Source: Ideonella sp.
Lineage (GTDB): Bacteria; Pseudomonadota; Gammaproteobacteria; Burkholderiales; Burkholderiaceae_C
NCBI GenBank assembly: GCA_015075165.1
Contig: JABTUY010000012.1
Span: forward strand, 1 to 64,000
Direction: 5' to 3'
Length of the DNA stretch: 64,000 nt
Shown here: piece by piece, positions 26,616-35,224 of the stretch
Layout of the letters: every line of letters starts with the position of its first letter
How positions within the stretch are numbered: the stretch's first letter is position 1
The notes under the pieces: model-generated
Told to the model about the DNA's origin: nothing
The model's database searches: none
Seen by the model: only the letters and a program-made list of their open reading frames with translations
Position numbers and translations under genes: made by a program

Positions 26616-27842
26616 ATGAAGATCCTCCGCTTTCAAGATCTCGTCGCCCAGGGCGCGGTGGCCGGCCGCCGCGTGTTCATCCGCGCCGACCTCAATGTGC
26701 CGCAGGACGATGCCGGCCGCATCACCGAAGATACGCGCATCCGCGCGTCGCTGCCGTGCATCCGCATGGCGCTCGACGCCGGCGCCGCGGTGATGGTCAC
26801 CTCGCACCTCGGCCGGCCGACCGAGGGCGAGCTGAAGCCCGAGGATTCGCTGCAACCGGTGGCGCAGCGCATGGGCCAGCTGCTCGGCGGGCGCTATGCA
26901 CAGGGCGTGCCGCTGCGCACCGACTGGGTCGACGGCGTCGACGTCGCGCCGGGCCAGCTGGTGCTGCTGGAGAACTGCCGCGTCAACCCTGGCGAGAAGA
27001 AGAACAGCGTTGCGCTGGCACGCAAGATGGCCGCGTTGTGCGACATCTTCGTCAACGACGCGTTCGGCACCGCGCACCGCGCCGAGGCCAGCACCTACGG
27101 CATCGCGCAGTACGCGAAGATCGCCTGCGCCGGCCCGCTGCTGGCTGCCGAGATCGACGCCATCGGCAAGGCATTGAGCGCGCCGAAGCGGCCGCTGGTC
27201 GCCATCGTGGCCGGCAGCAAGGTCAGCACCAAGCTCACCATCTTGCAGAGCCTGGCCAAGAACGTCGACGGCTTGATCGTCGGCGGCGGCATCGCCAACA
27301 CCTTCATGCTCGCTGCCGGACTGCCGATCGGCAAAAGCCTGGCCGAACCGGCACTGGTCGACGAAGCGCGCACGGTGTTGCAGGCGATGAAGGCGCGCGG
27401 CGCCGAGGTACCGATTCCGCACGACGTTGTGGTGGCGCAGACGTTCGCCGCCGATGCCCCGGCCACGGTCAAGGCCGCCACCGACGTGGCGGCCGACGAC
27501 CTGATCCTCGACATCGGCCCGCAGACCGCGGCGCGGCTGGCCGACCAATTGAAGGCCGCCGGCACCATCGTCTGGAACGGCCCGGTCGGCGTGTTCGAGT
27601 TCGACGCCTTCGCCCACGGCACCGAGACGATCGCGCGCGCGATCGCGGCGAGCCCTGCGTTCAGCATCGCCGGCGGCGGCGACACGCTGGCGGCGATCGC
27701 CAAGTACGGCATCGAGCACGACGTGGGCTACATCTCCACCGGTGGCGGAGCGTTCCTCGAGGTGCTCGAGGGCAAGACGCTGCCGGCGTTCGAGATCCTG
27801 CAGCGGCGCGCGGCGGATGCACCGGGCGCCACGTCTCGTTGA
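26616..27842 (+). CDS. pgk: Phosphoglycerate kinase
   Basis: Pgk interconverts 1,3-bisphosphoglycerate and 3-phosphoglycerate with ATP. The 408-residue protein shows the signature RADLNVP (residues 23-29), [21 protein letters not shown], the hinge and nucleotide motifs [28 protein letters not shown] and GGGDTLAA. Start ATG 26616 is chosen by homology. The order pgk-pyk with fba nearby is typical of Burkholderiales. Confidence 0.98.
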   Translation: MKILRFQDLVAQGAVAGRRVFIRADLNVPQDDAGRITEDTRIRASLPCIRMALDAGAAVMVTSHLGRPTEGELKPEDSLQPVAQRMGQLLGGRYAQGVPLRTDWVDGVDVAPGQLVLLENCRVNPGEKKNSVALARKMAALCDIFVNDAFGTAHRAEASTYGIAQYAKIACAGPLLAAEIDAIGKALSAPKRPLVAIVAGSKVSTKLTILQSLAKNVDGLIVGGGIANTFMLAAGLPIGKSLAEPALVDEARTVLQAMKARGAEVPIPHDVVVAQTFAADAPATVKAATDVAADDLILDIGPQTAARLADQLKAAGTIVWNGPVGVFEFDAFAHGTETIARAIAASPAFSIAGGGDTLAAIAKYGIEHDVGYISTGGGAFLEVLEGKTLPAFEILQRRAADAPGATSR

Positions 27843-27955
27843 CCGGCTGGGCGCCGACGCGGCCTTGGCACCGAGCCGCTGAATCGCCAGCGCCGCCACG
27901 GCGTTCGAAGGTACAGCGGCGGCGGAAGCGGCGCTGCGGGCTCGCCGCGGCGCCG

Positions 27956-27996
27956 GGCGCTGCCGTTCGCCACCGCGCCAGGCGCCGCCGTTCGCC
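27956..27996 (+). repeat. Two 16-bp direct repeats upstream of pyk
   Basis: GGCGCTGCCGTTCGCC at 27956-27971 and GGCGCCGCCGTTCGCC at 27981-27996 are 25 bp apart and differ at one base. They lie in the 215-bp pgk-pyk spacer, just upstream of the presumed pyk -10 (GATAAT, 28018-28023). Function unknown. Confidence 0.6.
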
Positions 27997-28057
27997 TGAT
28001 GCGCCCGGCGCCGCCGCGATAATGCGCGTGCCGCCATCAGGCCCGACCGGACCGCAC

Positions 28058-29488
28058 ATGAACCGCGCCACCAAGATCGTCGCCACACTGGGCCCCGCAT
28101 CGAGCGACCCGGCGGTGCTAGAACCTCTTCTTCGCGCGGGGGTCGACGTGGTACGCCTGAACTTCAGTCACGGCACCGCACAGGACCACATCGACCGCGC
28201 GCAACTCGTGCGCGACACCGCGGCGCGCGTCGGCAAGCCGGTGGCGCTGATGGCCGACCTGCAGGGGCCCAAGATCCGCGTCGGCAAGTTCGCCGACGGC
28301 AAGGTGATGCTGAAGGCCGGCGACGCCTTCGTGCTCGATGCCGCGCGCGGCGAACCGGGCGACGCGGGCGCCGTCGGGCTCGACTACAAGGAGCTGCCGC
28401 GCGACGTGAAGCCGGGCGACACGCTGCTGCTCAACGACGGGCTGATCGTGCTAACGGTCGACAACGTCGCCGGCGAGCGGGTACACACGCGAGTCAAGGT
28501 CGGCGGTGTGCTGTCGAACAACAAGGGCATCAACAAGCAAGGCGGCGGTCTGACCGCGCCGGCGCTGACCGCCAAGGACATGGAAGACATCCGCACCGCG
28601 ATGGCGTTCCAGGCCGATTTCGTCGCCGTGAGCTTCCCCAAGAGCGCCACCGACATGGAGATGGCGCGCCAACTCGCCAACGTGGCCGGCGAGGCGCAGC
28701 GCCACAAGCCGGCGATGGTCGCCAAGATCGAGCGCAGCGAGGCGATTCCGCAGCTCGAGGCGATCCTGCGCGCCAGCGACGCGATCATGGTCGCGCGCGG
28801 CGACCTGGCGATCGAAGTGGGCAATGCCGCGGTGCCGGCGCTGCAGAAGAAGATGATCCGCCTGGCGCGCGAGATGGACAAGGTCGTCATCACCGCGACG
28901 CAGATGATGGAGAGCATGATCGTCAACCCGGTGCCCACGCGTGCCGAGGTCAGCGACGTGGCCAACGCCGTGCTCGATGGCACCGATGCGGTGATGCTCA
29001 GCGCCGAAACGGCGGCCGGCAAGTACCCGGTGGAAACCGTGGAGCACATGGCGCTGATCGCGCTCGAGGCCGAGCGCGCCGAAGAGGTGCGCCTCGAGGC
29101 CGACTTCACGAACAAGCGCTTCGGCCGCATCGACCAGAGCATCGCGATGGGTGCGCTGTTCACCGCACACCACCTCGGCTGCAAGGCGATCATCGCGCTG
29201 ACCGAGAGCGGCTCGACCGCGCTGTGGATGAGCCGCCACCTGATCGACGTGCCGATCTTCGGCCTCACCTCCAAGCCCGCATCCGAGCGCCGCATGGCGC
29301 TGTACCGCAACGTGCAACCGATCCTGATGCAGGCGTTCGCCGAGCGCGACGCCGCACTGGCCGAGGCCGAGCGGCTGCTGGTGCGGCGCGGCGTACTCAA
29401 ACCCGGCGACACCTACGCCATCACCTGCGGCGAGCCGATGGGCTACCCCGGAGGCACCAACATGCTGAAGGTGTGTCGGGTCGGCTGA
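28058..29488 (+). CDS. pyk: Pyruvate kinase
   Basis: Pyk converts phosphoenolpyruvate and ADP to pyruvate and ATP. The 476-residue protein starts MNRATKIVATLGPASS, and has VVRLNFSHG, MADLQGPKIRVG, KIERSEAI and the active-site signature AIMVARGDLAIEVG, then SAETAAGKYP. Length and order are standard for pyruvate kinase I/II. A GATAAT at 28018-28023 is a possible -10. In relatives fba usually follows; here a 7.5-kb accessory block intervenes. Confidence 0.98.
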   Translation: MNRATKIVATLGPASSDPAVLEPLLRAGVDVVRLNFSHGTAQDHIDRAQLVRDTAARVGKPVALMADLQGPKIRVGKFADGKVMLKAGDAFVLDAARGEPGDAGAVGLDYKELPRDVKPGDTLLLNDGLIVLTVDNVAGERVHTRVKVGGVLSNNKGINKQGGGLTAPALTAKDMEDIRTAMAFQADFVAVSFPKSATDMEMARQLANVAGEAQRHKPAMVAKIERSEAIPQLEAILRASDAIMVARGDLAIEVGNAAVPALQKKMIRLAREMDKVVITATQMMESMIVNPVPTRAEVSDVANAVLDGTDAVMLSAETAAGKYPVETVEHMALIALEAERAEEVRLEADFTNKRFGRIDQSIAMGALFTAHHLGCKAIIALTESGSTALWMSRHLIDVPIFGLTSKPASERRMALYRNVQPILMQAFAERDAALAEAERLLVRRGVLKPGDTYAITCGEPMGYPGGTNMLKVCRVG

Positions 29489-29498
29489 CGCCGAACCC

Positions 29499-29532
29499 GG
29501 TAACCTCGCGGTAACGCGGCGGCCGCTATACC
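29499..29532 (+). promoter_or_regulatory. Promoter A: 11-bp-period RGTAAC repeats and -10 before the SARP-type gene
   Basis: GGTAAC at 29499-29504 is repeated at 29510-29515, a period of exactly 11 bp. TATACC (29527-29532) begins 17 bp after the start of the second repeat and is a plausible -10. The identical layout occurs at 32986-33019 before the next operon. OmpR-like winged helices, including those of SARP regulators, bind direct repeats of this period close to the -10, so autoregulation by the following gene is inferred. Confidence 0.65.
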
Positions 29533-29595
29533 GCGTGCGACAGCGCCGGGCCGCAGCGCGTCTGCCCTAGCCTGCGACCGCACACGCCACCGCCC

Positions 29596-32500
29596 ATGCC
29601 GCCCGCCGCCTTGCCGCCGCCCACCTGGCGCTTGCAATTGCTCGGCCAACCGGCACTGATCGCGCAGGGCGACCAGCGCACCTTGCCGCTGCGGCCGAAG
29701 GACGCCGCGCTGATGGCGTTGATCGCGCTCGCCGCGCCGATCAAGGGCGAACGCGTGGCCGCACTGCTGTGGCCGGCCGCATCGGCGCGGCAGGCCGACA
29801 CCAGCCTGCGCCAGCGCTTGTTCCGCCTGCGTCGCGAGACCGGCATGCACCTGGTGAGCAGCGGCGCGCTGCTGCAGTTGAGCGCCGAGGTGGTGCCCGA
29901 CCTGGCGGCCACGCTGCAGCGGCTGCGCGGCGACGAGGATGCCGGCCGCGCCGAGCTGCTCGGCGATCTCGACTTCGACAACCTGCCGGAGCTGGCCCAG
30001 TGGGTGCGCGCCGAGCGTCGCAAGTGGCGCGAGCAGCGCGCCGAGGTGTTGGCGGCGATGGCCGCAGCGTGCGAGAAGGACGGCGCCGTCGCGCGCGGCA
30101 TCGCCTACTCGCAGCGCCTGATCGACGACGATCCACTGGCCGAGCACGCGCACCGGCGCCTGATGCGGCTGCACTACCTGCGCGGCGACGCCGCGGCGGC
30201 GATCGCCGCGTTCGAGCGCCTCGAGCAGCGGCTGAAGGACGAGCTCGGCACGCGGCCGTCGGCCGAGACGATCGAGTTGCTCGCCACCATCGAGCGCGGC
30301 GCCGCGACGCTGCCGGCGCGTCGCGCCGTGACGCCGGCCAGCCTGCTGCGCCCGCCGCGCCTGATCGGCCGTGACAGCGAGCTGCAGCGCCTCGACGCCG
30401 CCTGGTCGTGGGGCCGTGTGTTCTGCGTGCTCGGCGAGGCCGGCATCGGCAAGAGTCGGCTGCTGCATGATTTCGTCGCGGCGCGCGCCGGCGTCGTGCT
30501 GATGCAGGCTCGACCGGGCGACGCCGGCATCACCTATGCCGTGCTGGCGCGTCTGCTGCGCGCGGTGTTCGCCGCGCACGACGCGGCGCTGACCGACGAG
30601 CGCCGGTCGCTGCTGGCGCTGGTGATGCCCGAGCTGGGCGCGCCGAGCGCGCTGTCCGGCCAGGCACAACGGCTGCAGTTGCAGCGCGCGGTGGAGACCG
30701 CGCTCGCCGACGCGATGCGCAGCGGCCTGCAGGCGCTGGTGGTCGACGACCTGCACTTCGCCGACGATGCCAGCGCCGAGTTCCTGCAGTCGCTGCTGCT
30801 GTCGGAGTCGCTGGCGCAGCTGCGTTGGGGCTTGGCGCAGCGCGCGTCCGAAGGCGGCGCCGCGCTCGGCACGCTGCGCGCCGCACTCGACGAAACCCAG
30901 CGCATCGAAGCGGTGACGCTGCAGCCGCTGTCGCGCGAGCAGATCGAGAGTCTGCTGGCGTCACTCGGCGTGGCCGAACTGGATCCGCAGTCGCTGGCGC
31001 CGGCGCTGCTCAGGCACACCGGCGGCAACCCGATGTTCATGCTCGAGACGCTGAAGGACATGGTGCTGTCGCCGGCCGGGCCCGCGGCGCCGTTGCCGCA
31101 GCCGACCTCGGTCGCAGCGCTGGTCGAGCGGCGGCTCGGCCAGCTGTCGGTGCCGGCGCTGAAGCTGGCGCGCGTGGCAGCGCTGGCCGGCGCCACCTTC
31201 GATGCCGAGTTGGCCGCCGCGGTGCTGCAGGCGCATCCACTGGACATGGCCGAGCCGTGGCGCGAACTCGAGTCGGCGCAAGTGATCCGCGACGGCGCCT
31301 TCGCACACGACCTGATCTTCGAGGCGACGCGCGCGTCGGTGCCGCAACCGATCGGCGCCCTGCTGCACCGGAGCATCGCGGCGCACCTGCAAGCGCGCGC
31401 CGCACCGCCGGCCAGCATCGCGCCGCACTGGGCCGGCGCCGGCGAGTGGCTGCTCGCGGGCGACGCCTACGCAGCGGCGGCGCGCCGCGCCCAAAGCGCG
31501 TCGCAGCGCGGCCATGAAGTGGAGTACTGGCGCCTCGCGGCCGACGCGTACGACCGCGCCGGCGCCGCTGGCCGCGCGTTCGACGCACGCTGCGACAGCA
31601 TCCACGCGCTGATCATCGTGCGCGGCGTGAGCCAAGCGCAGTCGGTGATCGACACGCTGCTGGCCGCGGCGCGCGACGATGCGCAGCGCGTCGCCGCGCT
31701 GACGGCGCGCGCCACCGCATCGCTGATGGCGGCCGACCACGGCAGCGGCATCGCCGCCGCGCTGCAGGCCTCGCAGCTGGCGCGTGCGATCGACTCGCCG
31801 TGGCCGGCGTTCGAAGCGGCGCGCCTGCATGCGGTGGGGCTGGCGCAGGCGGCGCGGCCGGCCGAGGCGCTGGCGGTGATCGAGCCGTATCGCGAGCGCG
31901 TCGAGCGCGACGGCAACGACGAACAGCGTGGCCGCTTCTGGGCCGACTACGCCTACGTGCTCAATGCGATGCGGCGCCTGCGCGATACCGCGTTTGCGCT
32001 GCAGCGTGCCGGCGAGCAGGCGCGCAAGCTCGGTGACCTGGCCGAGCTGGCGACGCTGACCTCCAACCTGGCAACCGTGAAGGGCAACCTCGGTGACCCG
32101 CATGAGGCGCTGGCGCTGGCGCGACAGGCGCTGGCGCTGCAGGCGCAGCTCGGCGCCACCGCCGGCCCCGAAGGCGCGATCGTCGAGACCTACGTCGGGC
32201 TGTATTGCGGCCAGCTCGGCCAGTACCGCGAGGCGCTGCAGCGGCTCGACGCGGCGCTGGCGTGCTTCACGCGCGACCGGCAGGCGTTGTGGATCGCGCT
32301 GGCGTCCAACCACAAGGCGCAGTTCCTGCTAGAGCTGGGCCAGCTCTCCCGCGCACGCCAGACGCTGTCGTTCGAGCGCCCGCAGGTCGACACCACCTGG
32401 GCGCGCCGCTGCCAGATGGCCGCGCGCATCGACCGCATGCTGGGGCAATCGGGCCAACCGCAGATGCAGCTCGCATTGGCGTCGCTGCCGACCGGCGGCG

Positions 32501-32946
32501 ACCCGCACGTGCGCATGCACGTGCTGCTCGATGAATTCGACGGCCGCGATGTGGCGGCACAGGCGCAGCGTTGCGACGAGGTGCTGAAGATGGCGACGCA
32601 GCTCGAGTTCGCCGGCGTCGCGATGAAGGCGCGCCTGCTGCACGCGCACGCGCTCAGCCGCAGCGGCGAGCACCGCGCCGCGGCCGACGCGATGCGCGAG
32701 CTGGTGCCGCAGATCGAGCGCGTGCCGCCGGCCGACTTGTACCTCGGCGAAGCCTGGTGGATCGCGGCGCAGGTGCTCGAAGCCAACGGCGACGGCGACC
32801 AGGCGCTGCTGGCGCTCGCGCACGGCGCGCAGTGGGTGCGCCGCGTCGCGCTGCCGCACGTGCCCGACGAGTTCCGCAACAGCTTCCTGCAGCGCAACCC
32901 GGTCAACCGCGCGCTGCTGGCGGCGGCCGACCGTCGACTGTCGTGA
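29596..32946 (+). CDS. SARP/BTAD-type transcriptional regulator with ATPase and TPR domains
   Basis: A 1116-residue cytoplasmic regulator. Residues about 10-105 form an OmpR-like winged helix (RLQLLGQPALIAQGDQ, ALLWPAASARQADTSLRQRLFRLRRETG). Residues 110-240 are a bacterial transcriptional activator domain ending in DPLAEHAHRRLMRLHYLRGDAAAAIAAFERL. Then comes an AAA/STAND ATPase with Walker A GEAGIGKSRLL (about 280-290) and Walker B LVVDDLHF (about 381), and from 600 onward TPR-like helices. No LuxR-type C-terminal HTH. Such proteins activate adjacent gene sets. The gene lies between pyk and a five-gene operon that shares its promoter motif. No ribosome site is evident before the ATG. Confidence 0.88.
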   Translation: MPPAALPPPTWRLQLLGQPALIAQGDQRTLPLRPKDAALMALIALAAPIKGERVAALLWPAASARQADTSLRQRLFRLRRETGMHLVSSGALLQLSAEVVPDLAATLQRLRGDEDAGRAELLGDLDFDNLPELAQWVRAERRKWREQRAEVLAAMAAACEKDGAVARGIAYSQRLIDDDPLAEHAHRRLMRLHYLRGDAAAAIAAFERLEQRLKDELGTRPSAETIELLATIERGAATLPARRAVTPASLLRPPRLIGRDSELQRLDAAWSWGRVFCVLGEAGIGKSRLLHDFVAARAGVVLMQARPGDAGITYAVLARLLRAVFAAHDAALTDERRSLLALVMPELGAPSALSGQAQRLQLQRAVETALADAMRSGLQALVVDDLHFADDASAEFLQSLLLSESLAQLRWGLAQRASEGGAALGTLRAALDETQRIEAVTLQPLSREQIESLLASLGVAELDPQSLAPALLRHTGGNPMFMLETLKDMVLSPAGPAAPLPQPTSVAALVERRLGQLSVPALKLARVAALAGATFDAELAAAVLQAHPLDMAEPWRELESAQVIRDGAFAHDLIFEATRASVPQPIGALLHRSIAAHLQARAAPPASIAPHWAGAGEWLLAGDAYAAAARRAQSASQRGHEVEYWRLAADAYDRAGAAGRAFDARCDSIHALIIVRGVSQAQSVIDTLLAAARDDAQRVAALTARATASLMAADHGSGIAAALQASQLARAIDSPWPAFEAARLHAVGLAQAARPAEALAVIEPYRERVERDGNDEQRGRFWADYAYVLNAMRRLRDTAFALQRAGEQARKLGDLAELATLTSNLATVKGNLGDPHEALALARQALALQAQLGATAGPEGAIVETYVGLYCGQLGQYREALQRLDAALACFTRDRQALWIALASNHKAQFLLELGQLSRARQTLSFERPQVDTTWARRCQMAARIDRMLGQSGQPQMQLALASLPTGGDPHVRMHVLLDEFDGRDVAAQAQRCDEVLKMATQLEFAGVAMKARLLHAHALSRSGEHRAAADAMRELVPQIERVPPADLYLGEAWWIAAQVLEANGDGDQALLALAHGAQWVRRVALPHVPDEFRNSFLQRNPVNRALLAAADRRLS

Positions 32947-32985
32947 CGCCGCCCCAGCGCTGAACCACGCCGCGGCGCGCAGGCC

Positions 32986-33019
32986 GGTAACTGCTCAGTA
33001 ACGCAGGTGCGCCTACCTT
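32986..33019 (+). promoter_or_regulatory. Promoter B: 11-bp-period RGTAAC repeats and -10 before the exported-protein operon
   Basis: GGTAAC at 32986-32991 and AGTAAC at 32997-33002 are 11 bp apart; TACCTT (33014-33019) starts 17 bp after the second repeat, exactly the spacing of promoter A. Flanks are also shared (CC before the first repeat, GC after the second). The start codon follows at 33058 with a strong AGGAGG. Control by the SARP-type regulator upstream is inferred. Confidence 0.65.
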
Positions 33020-33057
33020 CCCCGCGACGCCACTGAAGGCGCCGCCAGGAGGGATCG

Positions 33058-34410
33058 ATGCGCCACACCTCTCTCGTCGCCAGCGCGCTGCTGTGCAGCG
33101 CACCCGCGTTCGCCGCCGATCGCGCGATCACGCCGCCGCCCGCGGTCTCGATGTCGTGGGGCTACGTCACGCACAACAACGCCGTCGAGGGCCACCGCCA
33201 GCCGGCGGTCGGCTTCTGGCAGCGCGCCTCGGGCGCCAAGCCGGGCGTGGGCATCGTCTTCGTCGGCACGATGGAGTACCAGTTGCCGGAGACGCCGCCG
33301 TCGCACGTGCGCTCGGCCACCTTCCAGTTCAGCGGCAAGCAGAGCCAGTGCGTCGGTGCCGAGCCGGTGGTGATCGAGGTCTATGCCTATGCCGCCGACG
33401 GTCGCGGCGACAAGGCGGACGCGCAGGCTGGCACGCGCATGGCTCAAATGCGCGCCGACTGCACGACCAACCCGGCGTTCACCCAGCCGATCGACGTGAC
33501 CGCGCTGGTACGACAGTTGTCGGTGCCGTCCGGCATCCGCCACATCGGCTTCAACATGCGCAAGGCCAACAACCGCCAGGGGCCCGGCTTGTTCTCGCTC
33601 AGCCCGGGCAAGCTGACGATCGTGGTGGCCGACGAGGCACTTGCTCAGCAACCGGCACCACGCGTGGAGGCGCCGAGTGGTGCCACGGTGCTCAGCGAGA
33701 GCTTCGAGGCGCCCGCCAGCGGCAACTACACAGTCGTGCGTGCCGGGCAGGCGTTCAGCACCTCGTCGAGCACCTGGGCCGTCGAGGCCGGCAGCATCGA
33801 CATCGTCAACACGCGCGTGCGCACCGAGGCCGCCGCCTTCGACGGCATCCAGGGGATCGATCTCGCCGGCTCGCCGGGTGCCGGCGTCATCTCGACCCGG
33901 CTTGCCACGCAGCCGGGCCAGCAATACCGGCTGACGTTCCACTACGCGCGCAACAACGGCATCGGCGCCACGCCGGCGCGCGCGCGCGTCGAGATGATCG
34001 GCGCGGCGCCGTTGCTGCAAAGCGAGGTGCAGCACGATTCGCGGCGCCTGCCGTTCAACGCCTATCAGCGCTACAGCGCGCTCTTTCAGGCCGATGGAAC
34101 CAGCGCGACGCTGCGCTTCAGTTCGCTCAACGACGGCAACTTCGGCGTCGTGCTGGACGCCGTTTCGGTGGTCGCAGTGCCGTCGGGGATGTCAGCAGGC
34201 GCACCGCTCGCCGGTGCACCCGGCGCGGCCCAACCCACGGCCGCCGGCCCCAACGGCCTCATCAAGGCACTCGGCACGCTGGTGCGCGGCGGTGGCAGCA
34301 AGGCTGCGCGCGACCAGGCCAAGGGTGAAGCGCTCGACGGCATCGCCACGTTGCCGGCAGCCGGGGAGGCGCCGGCCGCGCCGGCGGCGCCCCAACAGAA
34401 CCCACAGTGA
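33058..34410 (+). CDS. Secreted protein with C-terminal DUF642/choice-of-anchor-like domain
   Basis: A 450-residue exported protein with signal peptide MRHTSLVASALLCSAPAFA. The N-terminal half (residues 20-200) is beta-rich and unrecognised (MSWGYVTHNNAVEGHRQPAVGFWQRASG, two Cys). Residues about 218-380 resemble DUF642 or choice-of-anchor C domains, galactose-binding-like folds: SESFEAPASGNYTVVRAG, STWAVEAGSIDIVNT, QGIDLAGSPGAGVISTRLAT, YRLTFHYARNN, VVLDAVSVVAV. The C-terminal 70 residues are Ala/Pro-rich. It may bind polysaccharide at the cell surface. First gene of a tight operon with a strong AGGAGG. Confidence 0.7.
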   Translation: MRHTSLVASALLCSAPAFAADRAITPPPAVSMSWGYVTHNNAVEGHRQPAVGFWQRASGAKPGVGIVFVGTMEYQLPETPPSHVRSATFQFSGKQSQCVGAEPVVIEVYAYAADGRGDKADAQAGTRMAQMRADCTTNPAFTQPIDVTALVRQLSVPSGIRHIGFNMRKANNRQGPGLFSLSPGKLTIVVADEALAQQPAPRVEAPSGATVLSESFEAPASGNYTVVRAGQAFSTSSSTWAVEAGSIDIVNTRVRTEAAAFDGIQGIDLAGSPGAGVISTRLATQPGQQYRLTFHYARNNGIGATPARARVEMIGAAPLLQSEVQHDSRRLPFNAYQRYSALFQADGTSATLRFSSLNDGNFGVVLDAVSVVAVPSGMSAGAPLAGAPGAAQPTAAGPNGLIKALGTLVRGGGSKAARDQAKGEALDGIATLPAAGEAPAAPAAPQQNPQ

Positions 34411-34432
34411 GACCGGCAAAGGAGAAGCTGAC

Positions 34433-34924
34433 GTGTCGCTCGACTCGGTGTCGTTCTCGGCCGTGCGCATGTGCTGGGGCATCGCACTCGTCGCGTGCAC
34501 AGGTTCACTGCAGGCTCAATCGACCCCACCGCTGCGCAAGCACGTCGGTTCGCCCGACTACCCCACGCTGCTGAAGGAGCCCGCGGTCAAGAAGAACCTC
34601 GACGCGGTGGTCGGCAAGCAACTGCCGGCGCTGATGCGCAACATCAACGTCACGGGCGACATCGACCGCATCGGCGGCGCGCTGGCCATCGCCGGCAACG
34701 CGCCGCACAAGGGCGGCGAGGAGGAAGGCGTGATCTGCGTATCGGAGTTCGACGGCAAGGTCGAGGCGGCGATCTTCTCCAAGTCGCGCATCACGGTGTT
34801 CGCCCGCGACCAGAACTACGAACACCTGATGTTGTGCATCAAGGACTGGATCACGCAGGTCAATTCGGGGCACCGCGATCGCTTCAAGCAGCCGACCAAC
34901 GTGCGGTTCGCTGCGCCGCACTGA
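34433..34924 (+). CDS. Periplasmic protein of unknown function
   Basis: An unrecognised 163-residue protein. The start is a GTG at 34433 with AAAGGAG well placed upstream; the N-terminus MSLDSVSFSAVRMCWGIALVACTGSLQAQS is a signal peptide cleaved after AQA or nearby. The mature protein has VKKNLDAVVGKQLPALMRNI, INVTGDIDRIGGALAIAG, and EGVICVSEFDGKVEAAIFSKSRITVFAR, with two Cys that could pair. A small alpha/beta periplasmic fold is plausible. It lies 22 bp after the DUF642-like gene. Confidence 0.6.
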   Translation: MSLDSVSFSAVRMCWGIALVACTGSLQAQSTPPLRKHVGSPDYPTLLKEPAVKKNLDAVVGKQLPALMRNINVTGDIDRIGGALAIAGNAPHKGGEEEGVICVSEFDGKVEAAIFSKSRITVFARDQNYEHLMLCIKDWITQVNSGHRDRFKQPTNVRFAAPH

Positions 34925-34952
34925 ACTCACCACCCATCATCGGAGGGCTCGC

Positions 34953-35207
34953 ATGAAATCGCTGCTCTTCTTCGACTCGATGATCACGCCGCGCATCATC
35001 ACCTTCATCTACTGGCTGCTGCTGTTCGCGGCGCTGATCGGCGGCATCGGCGCGATGTTCACGTTCGGACGCCTGTCGTTCTCGGGCTTCGCCACCGGGC
35101 TGGCGATCATCGCCGGCGGCGCGCTCGGCGCGCGCGTCTGGTGCGAGCTGCTGATGGTGCTGTTCAAGATCAACGAGCACACTCACAAGATGGCCGAGCG
35201 GCCGTGA
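34953..35207 (+). CDS. DUF4282-like small membrane protein
   Basis: An 84-residue inner-membrane protein with two helices (IITFIYWLLLFAALIGGIGAMFTF and FATGLAIIAGGALGARVWCELLMVLF) and a short polar tail ending KINEHTHKM. The start MKSLLFFDSMITPRIITFIYWL and the RVWCELLMVLFKI end match my memory of DUF4282 proteins, function unknown. GGAGG precedes the ATG. Third gene of the operon, 28 bp after its neighbour. Confidence 0.75.
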   Translation: MKSLLFFDSMITPRIITFIYWLLLFAALIGGIGAMFTFGRLSFSGFATGLAIIAGGALGARVWCELLMVLFKINEHTHKMAERP

Positions 35208-35224
35208 CGCGCAGGAGCATGGCG

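Noticed and set aside
26586-28100. Long minus-strand frame opposite pgk
   Set aside because: Complete overlap with a certain gene, no motif, His/Asp/Arg-rich shadow composition.
30961-32313. 450-codon minus-strand frame inside the SARP-type regulator gene
   Set aside because: Antisense shadow; the plus-strand protein has clear domains throughout.
34433-34924. Possible lysozyme-inhibitor or immunity-protein identity for the periplasmic protein
   Set aside because: Size and export fit, but I see none of the motifs of the Ivy, MliC or PliI families, so no function is assigned.
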